64,000 bases of DNA, taken from positions 1-64,000 of the forward strand of contig PLJH01000076.1 of assembly GCA_003139615.1 (NCBI GenBank), read 5' to 3'. This document shows positions 57,549 through 64,000 of the stretch, piece after piece; position 1 is the first letter of the stretch; each line of letters begins with the position of its first letter. This stretch comes from Alphaproteobacteria bacterium. GTDB taxonomy: Bacteria > Pseudomonadota > Alphaproteobacteria > Micropepsales > Micropepsaceae. Under the pieces are notes generated by a model. It was not told where the DNA came from, ran no database searches, and saw nothing but the letters and a program-made list of their open reading frames with translations. The position numbers and the translations under genes were made by a program.

Positions 57549-58346
57549 ATGGACGAACCGGGATTTGGCAGGGCGAGCACGCCTGATGCGCGGCCGCCGC
57601 TGTTTCGCATCGACGGCGTGAAGCTGCGCGCATTGCCGCTCCTTATCGCGGTCCTGCTTGGCTTCGGGTTACCCGCTCTGGCGCAATTGATCATTGAGGT
57701 CGTCCAACATTTCGTTGCGCTGCCCGATCGGCCGGCCAATCCGTGGATGGAATATTACTATGTCGGCACGGCACAACTCGTTCTCACGCTGATAGCGATT
57801 GCCGTCATGAAAGGGTTTGTGAAGGCCGATTTCGGCCTGCATGCGCCGCGCGGCGACAGCTATGTCGCGTCCGCGATTTTCTGGGGACTGGTTATCGGGG
57901 CCGCGATGACTCTGATCGATTTTGCGCCGCAGATCGCTGCGCACCAGGCCCCCTCGCGCCCCTACGAGCTCAACCCGCTCAACATTGCGGGCTGGCTCTC
58001 CTATAGGGCCGGATTTCTTGGCATCACGGATGAGACCCTGTTTCGGGGACTGCTCGTCACCTATCTCGCCGCCACAATTCCCGGCCGTGTCTCGTTCCTG
58101 CGTCTGCAGATGAATGCGGCCGGCGTGATTGTTGCGCTGGTTTTGGCGCTACCCTATCTCGGCGGCTTTGTCGGGCATCCCCTCGGTATTGCGCTCGCCG
58201 CAATCGCCTGCATTTTCGTGCAGGGCGTTTTCTTCGCGTATTGGTTCGAAAAATCGCGAAGCCTGCTCGCGCCTGTGATCGGTCACGATATTTGTTACGG
58301 CATCTACCAGATGCTCATCTTTGCGATGGCCGCGGCCTGGTATTGA
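57549..58346 (+). CDS. CPBP (CAAX protease/bacteriocin-processing) family membrane protein
   Basis: 265 residues. About seven membrane helices. The CPBP motif 1 appears as TDETLFRG (Asp-Glu instead of the usual Glu-Glu, followed by xxxR), and motif 2/3 His residues lie in FVGHPLGIALA and VIGHDICYGIYQML. The Asp-for-Glu change and the absence of the usual EExxxR form leave protease activity uncertain; some CPBP proteins are non-proteolytic. Co-directional with the nucleoside transporter and may be coupled to it. Function unknown. Confidence 0.85.
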   Translation: MDEPGFGRASTPDARPPLFRIDGVKLRALPLLIAVLLGFGLPALAQLIIEVVQHFVALPDRPANPWMEYYYVGTAQLVLTLIAIAVMKGFVKADFGLHAPRGDSYVASAIFWGLVIGAAMTLIDFAPQIAAHQAPSRPYELNPLNIAGWLSYRAGFLGITDETLFRGLLVTYLAATIPGRVSFLRLQMNAAGVIVALVLALPYLGGFVGHPLGIALAAIACIFVQGVFFAYWFEKSRSLLAPVIGHDICYGIYQMLIFAMAAAWY

Positions 58347-58349
58347 CGT

Positions 58350-59366
58350 TCAGCCGATGCCGAATTCCCGCGCGAGCAACTCGTAGGATTTCAGGCGCGA
58401 CTCGTAGTCATAGGTGATGGTCACGATCACCAACTCTTCCGCGCCGTGGCGTTCGGCAAGTGTCTGCAATTTCCTGCGCACGAGATCGGACGTGCCGACG
58501 ACGGAGCGTGCTTCGATAGTGCCGAGCAGTGCGCGCTCCTGTTCCGTGAACGGATAGGCGAGTGCTTCTTCCGCCGAAGGAAACGGAATCGGCCGTCCGG
58601 TCAGAAGCCGCACGACCCATAAATTTCGCGATGCCGCGAGCCGGCGAGCCTGTTGTTCGGTTTCCGCCGCGAGCGCCGCCACGCCCATCGAGATGGTGGG
58701 CTTGTCGCACCAGCCGCTGGGCTTGAAGCGCTGGCGATAGGCCTCGCAGGCCTCTTCGCTGCCTTCGGGGCTGATGAAATAGGCGTGGGAGAAGGGGAGG
58801 CCCAGTTCACCGGCATAGACCGCGCTGTGAATACCCGAGCCCAGCATCCACAATTCCGGGCGGCCGGGACCGCGCGGGTTCGCGTGGATGCCGCGATAGG
58901 GATGGTCGTCGGGCAACGGTGCGACACCTGCGGAATCGTCGAGGAACTGACGCAGCAGATTTACCTGGCTCGGAAATGCTTCGATGCCCCAGCCTTGCGG
59001 TCCAGCTTATAATGCCATGGCCGTGCGTTGATCGCTACCTGGCGCGCGCCCCACGCCCAGATCGATGCGGCCGGGCGACAGCAATTCCAGCATGCGGAAC
59101 TGCTCGGCCACCTTCAGCGGGCTGTAATGGGTGAGCATCACGCCGCCCGAGCCGACACGGATGGATTTCGTCTCGGCCGCCACACGGGCTATCAGCACCT
59201 CGGGGCAGGAGCCGGCAAAGGAATTCGTGTTGTGGTGCTCGGCCAGCCAATAGCGGTGATAGCCCAGCGCCTCGGTTGCCTTGGCGAGCGCAATGGTCTC
59301 GGCGATAGCCGCTGCGGCTGAGCCGTCCTTCCGGATGGGCGATTGGTCGAGAACGGAAAGTCGCAT
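58350..59366 (-). pseudogene. LLM-class flavin-dependent monooxygenase interrupted by one in-frame stop
   Basis: The frame 59366 to 58350 encodes a ~338-residue luciferase-like monooxygenase: MRLSVLDQSPIRKD, HHNTNSFAGSCPEVLIARVA, SIRVGSGGVMLTHYSPLKVA and DLGVGRAPGSDQRTAMAL in the first part; GRPELWMLGSGIHSAVYAGE and C-terminal REFGIG in the second. A TAA at 59009-59007 (codon 120) follows AMAL and the frame continues unbroken on the other side, where homologues have Gln or Arg. It is therefore a single nonsense change, not a frameshift. Either a recent pseudogene, a read error, or a rare readthrough site. A second ATG at 58916 could give a partial C-terminal protein without function. Confidence 0.85.
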
Positions 59367-59446
59367 GGGGTGTCCAGTTTGCAATCTTTGCAATCGTTTA
59401 ATCATTAAGACCCAGTGTCGAGCCATGGTCCACCCAGGACGGCCTG

Positions 59447-59971
59447 ATGCCCGATCGCGAGCAGAATTCCGGAACTTTCACTCGACCGCCGACAGAGCGG
59501 ATCGATACGAGCGATATCCAGAGCGCGCAATTGCGCAAGGCCTTCGACCTGTGGACCAAGCTCAAGGGTTCGCGCCCCTTTCCGCCGCGCAGCGAAATCT
59601 CGCCGCGCGATCTCGCCGATTTCCTGCGCAATATCGTGCTGGTTCGTGTGCTTGATGGGGGCAACGAGTTTCAGTTCCGGATCGTGGGCGACGCGATCGT
59701 GCTCGCGCAAGGTCAGGCTTTTCAGGGTCTGACCACCGCCGAAATCGAAGTCCGCCTTCCGGGCTACGGCAAGATGGTCAAGCGCGCCTATCAACGCGTC
59801 TATACCGACCGTAAGCCTCTCCTGCTGCGCGGCTGGTTCGAGCATCCCAGCACGCAACGCGCCTTTTTCCACGAGACGCTGGGACTGCCGCTCGGACCGG
59901 ACGCGGAGACGATCGATCATATCCTGGTCGTAGCCGTGTACGCCTTTAGCCACGACAAGTCGCCATCCTGA
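59447..59971 (+). CDS. PAS_5-type (DUF1488-size) regulatory-like protein
   Basis: 174 residues. The central part (LRKAFDLWTKLKGSRPFPPR, DLADFLRNIVLVRVLDGGNE, FQFRIVGDAIVLAQGQAFQG and LTTAEIEVRLPGYGKMVKRA) is the PAS_5 family found widely in alphaproteobacteria, a PAS-like sensor without an output domain. The N-terminal 25 residues are disordered. No membrane segment. It starts 80 bp before the ACAD at 60036 and on the same strand, so it may be co-transcribed. Ligand and partner unknown. Confidence 0.85.
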   Translation: MPDREQNSGTFTRPPTERIDTSDIQSAQLRKAFDLWTKLKGSRPFPPRSEISPRDLADFLRNIVLVRVLDGGNEFQFRIVGDAIVLAQGQAFQGLTTAEIEVRLPGYGKMVKRAYQRVYTDRKPLLLRGWFEHPSTQRAFFHETLGLPLGPDAETIDHILVVAVYAFSHDKSPS

Positions 59972-60035
59972 AACGACCGTTGCTTTTTCTCCGAATGCGC
60001 TAATCTCCGGCGAAACGATATTGCCGGAGGCAGGA

Positions 60036-61184
60036 ATGGCGCTCGATCTGGATACCCGCAACGCACTCATCGAAACGGTGCGCCGCTTCGTGCGCGAAAA
60101 ATGCGTACCCATCGAATCGAAAGTTTCGGAAGACGACCGCGTACCCGATTCAATCATCGCGGAGATGCGCGAGCTAGGGCTCTTCGGTCTCTCCATCCCG
60201 CAGGACTATGGCGGCCTCGGCCTCACCATGGAGGAGGAGGTTCTCGTTTGCTTCGAACTGGGCCAGACTTCGCCGGCTTTCCGCTCCGTCATCGGCACCA
60301 ATGTCGGCATCGGCAGCCAGGGTGTGGTGATGTTCGGGACCGAGGCCCAGAAAGCGGAGTGGCTGCCGAAGCTCGCCAGCGGCGAGATCGTGGCGAGCTT
60401 CGCGTTGACCGAACCGGGCGCGGGCTCGGATGCCGCGTCCGTGCGCACCGCAGCAATCCGGGACGGCGATCATTATGTCGTCAACGGCACCAAGCGCTTC
60501 ATCACCAATGCCAATCGGGCGGGCATGTTCACTTTGCTTGCGCGCAGCGATCCGTCCAGGAAAGGCGCCGGCGGAATTTCCGCGTTCATCGTGCCCGCGA
60601 AAACACCCGGCATCACCATAGGCAAGCCCGAGAAAAAGATGGGCCAGCAGGGCGCGCATATCTGCGACGTGATCTTCGAGAATGCGCGCGTGTCGGAGAA
60701 TCTCCGGCTCGGCGCGGAAGGCGAGGGCTTCAAGGTGGCCATGCAGGTGCTCGATCGCGGGCGGCTGCACATCTCGGCGGTTTGTGTCGGCGTGGCGGAG
60801 CGGTTGATTCGCGAATGCGTCACCTATGCCCGCGAGCGCGAGCAGTTCGGCAGCCGGATCGGCGATTTCCAGCTGATCCAGGCGATGCTCGCGGATTCGA
60901 AAACGGATGCGTATGCCGCGCGTTGCATGGTGATGGATGCTGCGAAGACGCGCGATACGGGCGCGAGCGTAACGATGGAGGCAGCCTGCACCAAATATTT
61001 CGCATCCGAGATGGTGGGCCGCGTGGCGGATCGCGCTGTGCAGATCTTCGGCGGCGCAGGCTATGTCGCCGATTACGGTATCGAGCGCTTCTACCGCGAT
61101 GTTCGCATCTTCCGCATCTATGAAGGCACGAGCCAGATCCAGCAGCTTGTGATTGCACGCAACCTGCTGCGGGCCGAGGATTAG
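60036..61184 (+). CDS. Acyl-CoA dehydrogenase (canonical, with catalytic Glu)
   Basis: 382 residues from the ATG at 60036, preceded by GGAGGCAGGA (an upstream TTG at 60021 is rejected). Motifs: ASFALTEPGAGSDAASVRTA, YVVNGTKRFITNANRAGMFT, QMFGSRIGDFQLIQAMLADS-like AREREQFGSRIGDFQLIQAM, and the catalytic base Glu363 in RIYEGTSQIQQLVIARNLLR. It is therefore a fully equipped medium/branched-chain ACAD, unlike the heteromer-type ones in this window. Followed 3 bp later by the lipoprotein hydrolase gene. Confidence 0.95.
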   Translation: MALDLDTRNALIETVRRFVREKCVPIESKVSEDDRVPDSIIAEMRELGLFGLSIPQDYGGLGLTMEEEVLVCFELGQTSPAFRSVIGTNVGIGSQGVVMFGTEAQKAEWLPKLASGEIVASFALTEPGAGSDAASVRTAAIRDGDHYVVNGTKRFITNANRAGMFTLLARSDPSRKGAGGISAFIVPAKTPGITIGKPEKKMGQQGAHICDVIFENARVSENLRLGAEGEGFKVAMQVLDRGRLHISAVCVGVAERLIRECVTYAREREQFGSRIGDFQLIQAMLADSKTDAYAARCMVMDAAKTRDTGASVTMEAACTKYFASEMVGRVADRAVQIFGGAGYVADYGIERFYRDVRIFRIYEGTSQIQQLVIARNLLRAED

Positions 61185-61187
61185 AGC

Positions 61188-62150
61188 GTGGCATTGGCTT
61201 GCATCGGTCGTAGTGCGAGCGTCGGCGCGTTGCTGTTCGCGCTTTCCGCTTGCGCGCCCGCGCTTGCGCCGCAGGGGCTTGAAAACACGTCACCGATTAT
61301 CGAGAACGACGCGTTTGTGACGCGCGACGGTTTGCACCTGCCGCTACGCGAATGGGACGCGAAGAATCCCAAGGCCGTGATCGTCGCACTGCACGGCATG
61401 AGCGATTATTCCGAGGCGTTCGAGATGCCCGCGCCCTGGTGGGCGGAGCATGGCATCACCACCATCGCCTATGACCAGCGCGGGTTCGGCCGCGCGCCGG
61501 ATCCCGGACTCTGGGGTGGCGCGGACGCGATGCGCGCAGACCTTTCCGATTGCGTAAACGCCGCGCACGAAAAATTCCCCGGGCTGCCCATCTATGCGCT
61601 GGGCGAAAGCATGGGCGGTGCTGTCGTATTGTCGGCACTCGCGAATTCACATCCTCCGCAAATCGCCGGCGCAATTTTGGTGGCTCCGGCCGTTTGGTCG
61701 CGCGCGGATATGCCGATGTCCTATCGCGCGGCGCTTTGGCTCACGGCGCATCTCGTGCCGTGGCTGCATGTGTCCGGCAACGGGCTCAACATCTGGCCCT
61801 CCGACAACATTCCCATGCTGCGCAAGCTGTCGCGCGATCCGCTGTTCCAGCACGATGCCCGCACCGATCAGGTTTACGGTCTCGTGGGCTTGATGGACGA
61901 TGCGCGTCACGCACCCGAACACCTCACATCGCTGCCTCCCATTCTGTTCGTCTACGGCGCAAAGGATCAGGTGATCCCGCGCGAACCGACCGAGGCTGTG
62001 ATCAAGGAGCTCGATGGCAAAGTCGCTGTGCGCCGCTATGACAATGGCTTCCACATGCTGCTGCGCGATCTCGAGGGTGAGCGGGTGTGGAGCGATATCG
62101 CGGGCTGGGTCGCGACCGGAACTCTACCGTCCGAACAGGTGACGAAATGA
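61188..62150 (+). CDS. Lysophospholipase/monoacylglycerol-lipase-like lipoprotein
   Basis: 320 residues from GTG at 61188. N-terminal signal with lipobox LSAC at about residue 20-22 (MALACIGRSASVGALLFALS AC), so anchored in the outer or inner membrane. Hydrolase_4 domain with ALHGMSDYSEAFEMPAPWWA, nucleophile GESMGGAVVLSAL, acid near YGAKDQVIPR and His in NGFHMLLRDLEG. The fold is that of monoacylglycerol lipases. Its stop overlaps the panE-like gene by 4 nt. A lipid substrate fits the neighbouring acyl-CoA dehydrogenase; this is an inference. Confidence 0.9.
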   Translation: MALACIGRSASVGALLFALSACAPALAPQGLENTSPIIENDAFVTRDGLHLPLREWDAKNPKAVIVALHGMSDYSEAFEMPAPWWAEHGITTIAYDQRGFGRAPDPGLWGGADAMRADLSDCVNAAHEKFPGLPIYALGESMGGAVVLSALANSHPPQIAGAILVAPAVWSRADMPMSYRAALWLTAHLVPWLHVSGNGLNIWPSDNIPMLRKLSRDPLFQHDARTDQVYGLVGLMDDARHAPEHLTSLPPILFVYGAKDQVIPREPTEAVIKELDGKVAVRRYDNGFHMLLRDLEGERVWSDIAGWVATGTLPSEQVTK

Positions 62151-63118
62151 AGGCCTGTATCGTCGGCGCGGGCGCTATCGGCGGCTGGATCGCGGGACTT
62201 CTCGCCGATGCCGGCTGGGAGGTTTCGCTCTTTGCGCGCGGCACAACTCTCGCTGCCTATCGCGCGCACGGCTTGCGTGTGCGGCGCGGCGGCGCTGAGA
62301 AGGTCTATCGTCTCGCGGCCAGCGATTGTGCCGAGGATTTGCCGAAACCCGATTACGCGATCATCGGTGCCAAGGGGCAGTCGATTCCGGACCTCGCACC
62401 CGCAATCGCGGCTTTGCTCGCGCCGCAGACGTCGGTGGTTCCGGCGATCAACGGGATTCCTTGGTGGTTTTTTCAGGTGCCGGAGATTCCATTGTCGGGG
62501 CTGGCGTTAGCATCCGTCGATCCAGCCGGCGCAATCGCGCGCGCGATCTCTCCCGAACGCGTGATCGGCTGCGTGGTGCATGCGAGTGCCTGGATGGGCG
62601 AGCCCGGCGTGATAGAGGTGCAAGGCGAAGACCGGCTCATTTTCGGGGAGCCCAGTGGTGCATCGTCCGCGCGTTGCGAAACGCTGGCGAAAGCCCTTGC
62701 GGGAAGCACGGTTTCGCCGGTTGTGAGCCCAGACATTCGGCTCGCGATCTGGACCAAGCTCTGGGGTAACATGGCGATGAACCCGCTGAGCGTGCTGACC
62801 GGCGCCACGACGGGCGCGATGCTCGACGATCCCGGCGTATGCGAACTTGTGCGCATGATGATGCTCGAGATGAAGGCGCTCGGGGCACGCATCGGGCTTG
62901 CGCTTGACATGACGCCCGAAGGTCGCATGGAGATCACCCGCAAGCTGGGCGATTTCAAAACTTCGATGTTGCGCGACGTGGAAGCCGGTCGCAGCATCGA
63001 GATCGAACCGATTCTTGGTGCGCTTGTGGAGATCGCGGATCGGCTCGACGAGTCCGTGCCGAATTTGCGCGCGGTGCTCGGGCTTGTGAGAGTGCGCGAG
63101 GCTGCAATTCGAAGTTAG
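62147..63118 (+). CDS. panE: 2-Dehydropantoate 2-reductase-like protein (ApbA/PanE family)
   Basis: 323 residues. NADPH-Rossmann start MKACIVGAGAIGGWIAGLLA, catalytic Lys/Asn in LAIWTKLWGNMAMNPLSVLT, and the C-domain KTSMLRDVEAGRSIEIEPIL, all conserved in the family. It reduces ketopantoate to pantoate in coenzyme A synthesis if it is the true PanE; divergent paralogues act on other 2-oxoacids, so the symbol is provisional. Translated with the upstream hydrolase (ATGA overlap). Confidence 0.88.
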   Translation: MKACIVGAGAIGGWIAGLLADAGWEVSLFARGTTLAAYRAHGLRVRRGGAEKVYRLAASDCAEDLPKPDYAIIGAKGQSIPDLAPAIAALLAPQTSVVPAINGIPWWFFQVPEIPLSGLALASVDPAGAIARAISPERVIGCVVHASAWMGEPGVIEVQGEDRLIFGEPSGASSARCETLAKALAGSTVSPVVSPDIRLAIWTKLWGNMAMNPLSVLTGATTGAMLDDPGVCELVRMMMLEMKALGARIGLALDMTPEGRMEITRKLGDFKTSMLRDVEAGRSIEIEPILGALVEIADRLDESVPNLRAVLGLVRVREAAIRS

Positions 63119-63123
63119 AATTC

Positions 63124-63585
63124 GTGGAGTTGCGGGAGGGGACCATCGCCGAGGGCGAGACCGCATTGCTGACTACGATCGCGATATTCCGCGAGCCTTG
63201 GGAGGCGCACATGTTCTATGGGCGACTGCAGTTCGAAGCCATTCCAGCGGTGATCGTCCACGAGTGCCACATATCGGTGAATTGGCAATGGTCGACCGCG
63301 TTGGGTGGCGTCAAGGTTCAGGTGCCGCGAAGCTGGGCGCGCGAGGCTCAAATTATTGAGACACGCTGTCGTATGGGGGAATTCGAGGCCGACTTAAAAG
63401 CCGAATTCGGCGATCTCGACGGGATAAAGTGCCCCAACTTCGGATCGGAATATTATTCGGAAAGATGGCCCATCCTGGAGACAGTGTTGTGCATGTTGCT
63501 TGCATTCGCGTTTGGAGGTCCACCGCCCCGCATGAGGAGGTTTCACTGCAAGACTTGCGGTGCTGACTGGAAGCACCCGGGATAG
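63124..63585 (+). CDS. DUF2007-domain protein with C-terminal zinc-ribbon-like Cys pairs
   Basis: 153 residues from GTG at 63124. N-terminal DUF2007 pattern: LLTTIAIFREPWEAHMFYGR, LQFEAIPAVIVHECHISVNW and GGVKVQVPRSWAREAQIIE, a small putative signal-transducing fold. After a linker come a hydrophobic segment (ILETVLCMLLAFAFGG) and Cys pairs (KCPNFGSEYYSER and HCKTCGADWKHPG) that look like a zinc ribbon. Six bases after the panE-like stop. Function unknown. Confidence 0.75.
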   Translation: MELREGTIAEGETALLTTIAIFREPWEAHMFYGRLQFEAIPAVIVHECHISVNWQWSTALGGVKVQVPRSWAREAQIIETRCRMGEFEADLKAEFGDLDGIKCPNFGSEYYSERWPILETVLCMLLAFAFGGPPPRMRRFHCKTCGADWKHPG

Positions 63586-63674
63586 CAGTGCCGCGAATAG
63601 CGAATTCTGCGGTATCAGGTTGAGGCTGCCGCATTCTGCGTGCAAGATGCGTGCTCATCGAACCGCGGCTGCGC

Positions 63675-64000
63675 ATGACGAAGCCTCTCAACATCCTCTT
63701 CATCACCGCCGACCAATGGCGCGCGGAATGCCTGTCCGCGCTCGGCCACCCGATGGTGAAGACTCCGAATCTCGATGCGCTGGCGCAAGAGGGCGTGCTG
63801 TTCCGCAATCACTTCGCCAATGCCGTGCCGTGCGGGCCGTCGCGCACGTCGCTGCACACGGGCATGTATCTGCAGAACCATCGCTCGGGCACGAACGGGA
63901 CGCCGCTCGACGCGCGCCACACCAACTGGGCCAAGGAAGCGGCGAAGATCGGCTACGATCCGGTGCTGTTCGGCTACACCGACACAAGCCTCGATCCGCG
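63675..64000 (+). CDS. Sulfatase/phosphonate monoester hydrolase (5' part, runs off the window)
   Basis: Only the first 108 residues are present; the frame is open to the window end. Alkaline-phosphatase-superfamily start with metal-binding Asp13 in NILFITADQWRAECLS and the formylglycine motif CGPSR with Cys53 (C-x-P-x-R), which is modified to formylglycine by a separate enzyme. The GTNGTPLDARHTNWAKEA then YDPVLFGYTDTS segment matches phosphonate monoester hydrolase-type enzymes that cleave sulfate, phosphate or phosphonate esters. No signal peptide. ATG at 63675. Confidence 0.9.
   Translation, partial: MTKPLNILFITADQWRAECLSALGHPMVKTPNLDALAQEGVLFRNHFANAVPCGPSRTSLHTGMYLQNHRSGTNGTPLDARHTNWAKEAAKIGYDPVLFGYTDTSLDP

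Noticed and set aside
58350-58916. C-terminal half of the LLM monooxygenase as a separate gene
   Set aside because: It lacks the flavin-binding N-terminal part, and the sequence between the two halves remains homologous and in the same frame, so it is one broken gene.
59007-59030. Frameshift as the cause of the broken LLM gene
   Set aside because: The first and second parts are in the same frame (multiple-of-three distance), so a single nonsense codon explains it.

Overview
The window is chromosomal DNA from a GC-rich (roughly 60-65 %) alphaproteobacterium. The taxonomic guess rests on gene content: a CnrYXH-type ECF sigma locus, an FPASDP-motif small protein, a DUF1289 protein, a PAS_5-type protein, and many acyl-CoA dehydrogenases as in lipid-degrading soil or freshwater lineages. 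There is no phage, insertion sequence, CRISPR array, rRNA or tRNA that I can support. Coding density is high, starts are often GTG or TTG, and many genes are joined by 4-nt ATGA overlaps.

Layout. 1-3.9 kb: an M13 peptidase, then spermidine synthase (speE) divergent from AdoMet decarboxylase (speD), with a structured leader in front of speD and a terminator after it. 4.0-8.3 kb: a tightly coupled operon of two CrtI/COG1233-like FAD oxidoreductases, a GcvT-like folate-fold protein that lacks the usual catalytic Asp, and a small protein. 8.3-9.7 kb: an ECF sigma factor, a small membrane protein and a periplasmic sensor, arranged as in CnrH-CnrY-CnrX. 9.8-16.9 kb: a PuuA/GlnA-like ligase, an orphan sensor kinase, aminopeptidase N and two hypothetical proteins. 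17-19.7 kb: a two-gene acyl-CoA dehydrogenase (ACAD) operon ending in an overlapping DUF1289 gene. 19.7-22.7 kb: an ArsR-SRPBCC-VOC-DUF1801 operon with a palindrome at the regulator's start codon, plus two envelope proteins. 23.4-28.6 kb: SUMT (cobA), phosphomannomutase/phosphoglucomutase, two small envelope proteins, a TauE-type transporter and dusA.

29.3-34.0 kb is the most unusual stretch: two unrecognised proteins, a DyP-type peroxidase and a cytochrome P450 with an altered I-helix, in one apparent operon, followed by a truncated PQQ-enzyme relic. 34.6-45.3 kb holds stress and metabolic genes: msrB, an AraC/GyrI regulator, ACAD plus enoyl-CoA hydratase, two alpha/beta hydrolases, OsmC, Nudix, aldo/keto reductase, chorismate mutase, 1-Cys peroxiredoxin and CsbD. 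45.4-52.6 kb holds a PimC/PimD-like ACAD pair, two orphan hybrid-less histidine kinases and another ACAD. 52.6-58.3 kb holds a two-gene operon with a receiver-domain protein carrying Glu at the phospho-acceptor position, an SDR, an acyltransferase, a CNT nucleoside transporter and a CPBP membrane protein. 58.3-64 kb holds a luciferase-like monooxygenase broken by one in-frame stop, a PAS_5 protein, a seventh ACAD, a lipoprotein hydrolase, a panE-like reductase, a DUF2007 protein and the start of a sulfatase/phosphonate monoesterase.

Themes: acyl-CoA beta-oxidation (seven ACADs, a hydratase and a hydroxyacyl-CoA-dehydrogenase-like SDR, with no adjacent thiolase), oxidative-stress defence (DyP, MsrB, OsmC, peroxiredoxin), and signal transduction with unpaired kinases. 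Several intergenic gaps carry G/C-rich hairpins that look like members of dispersed repeat families.
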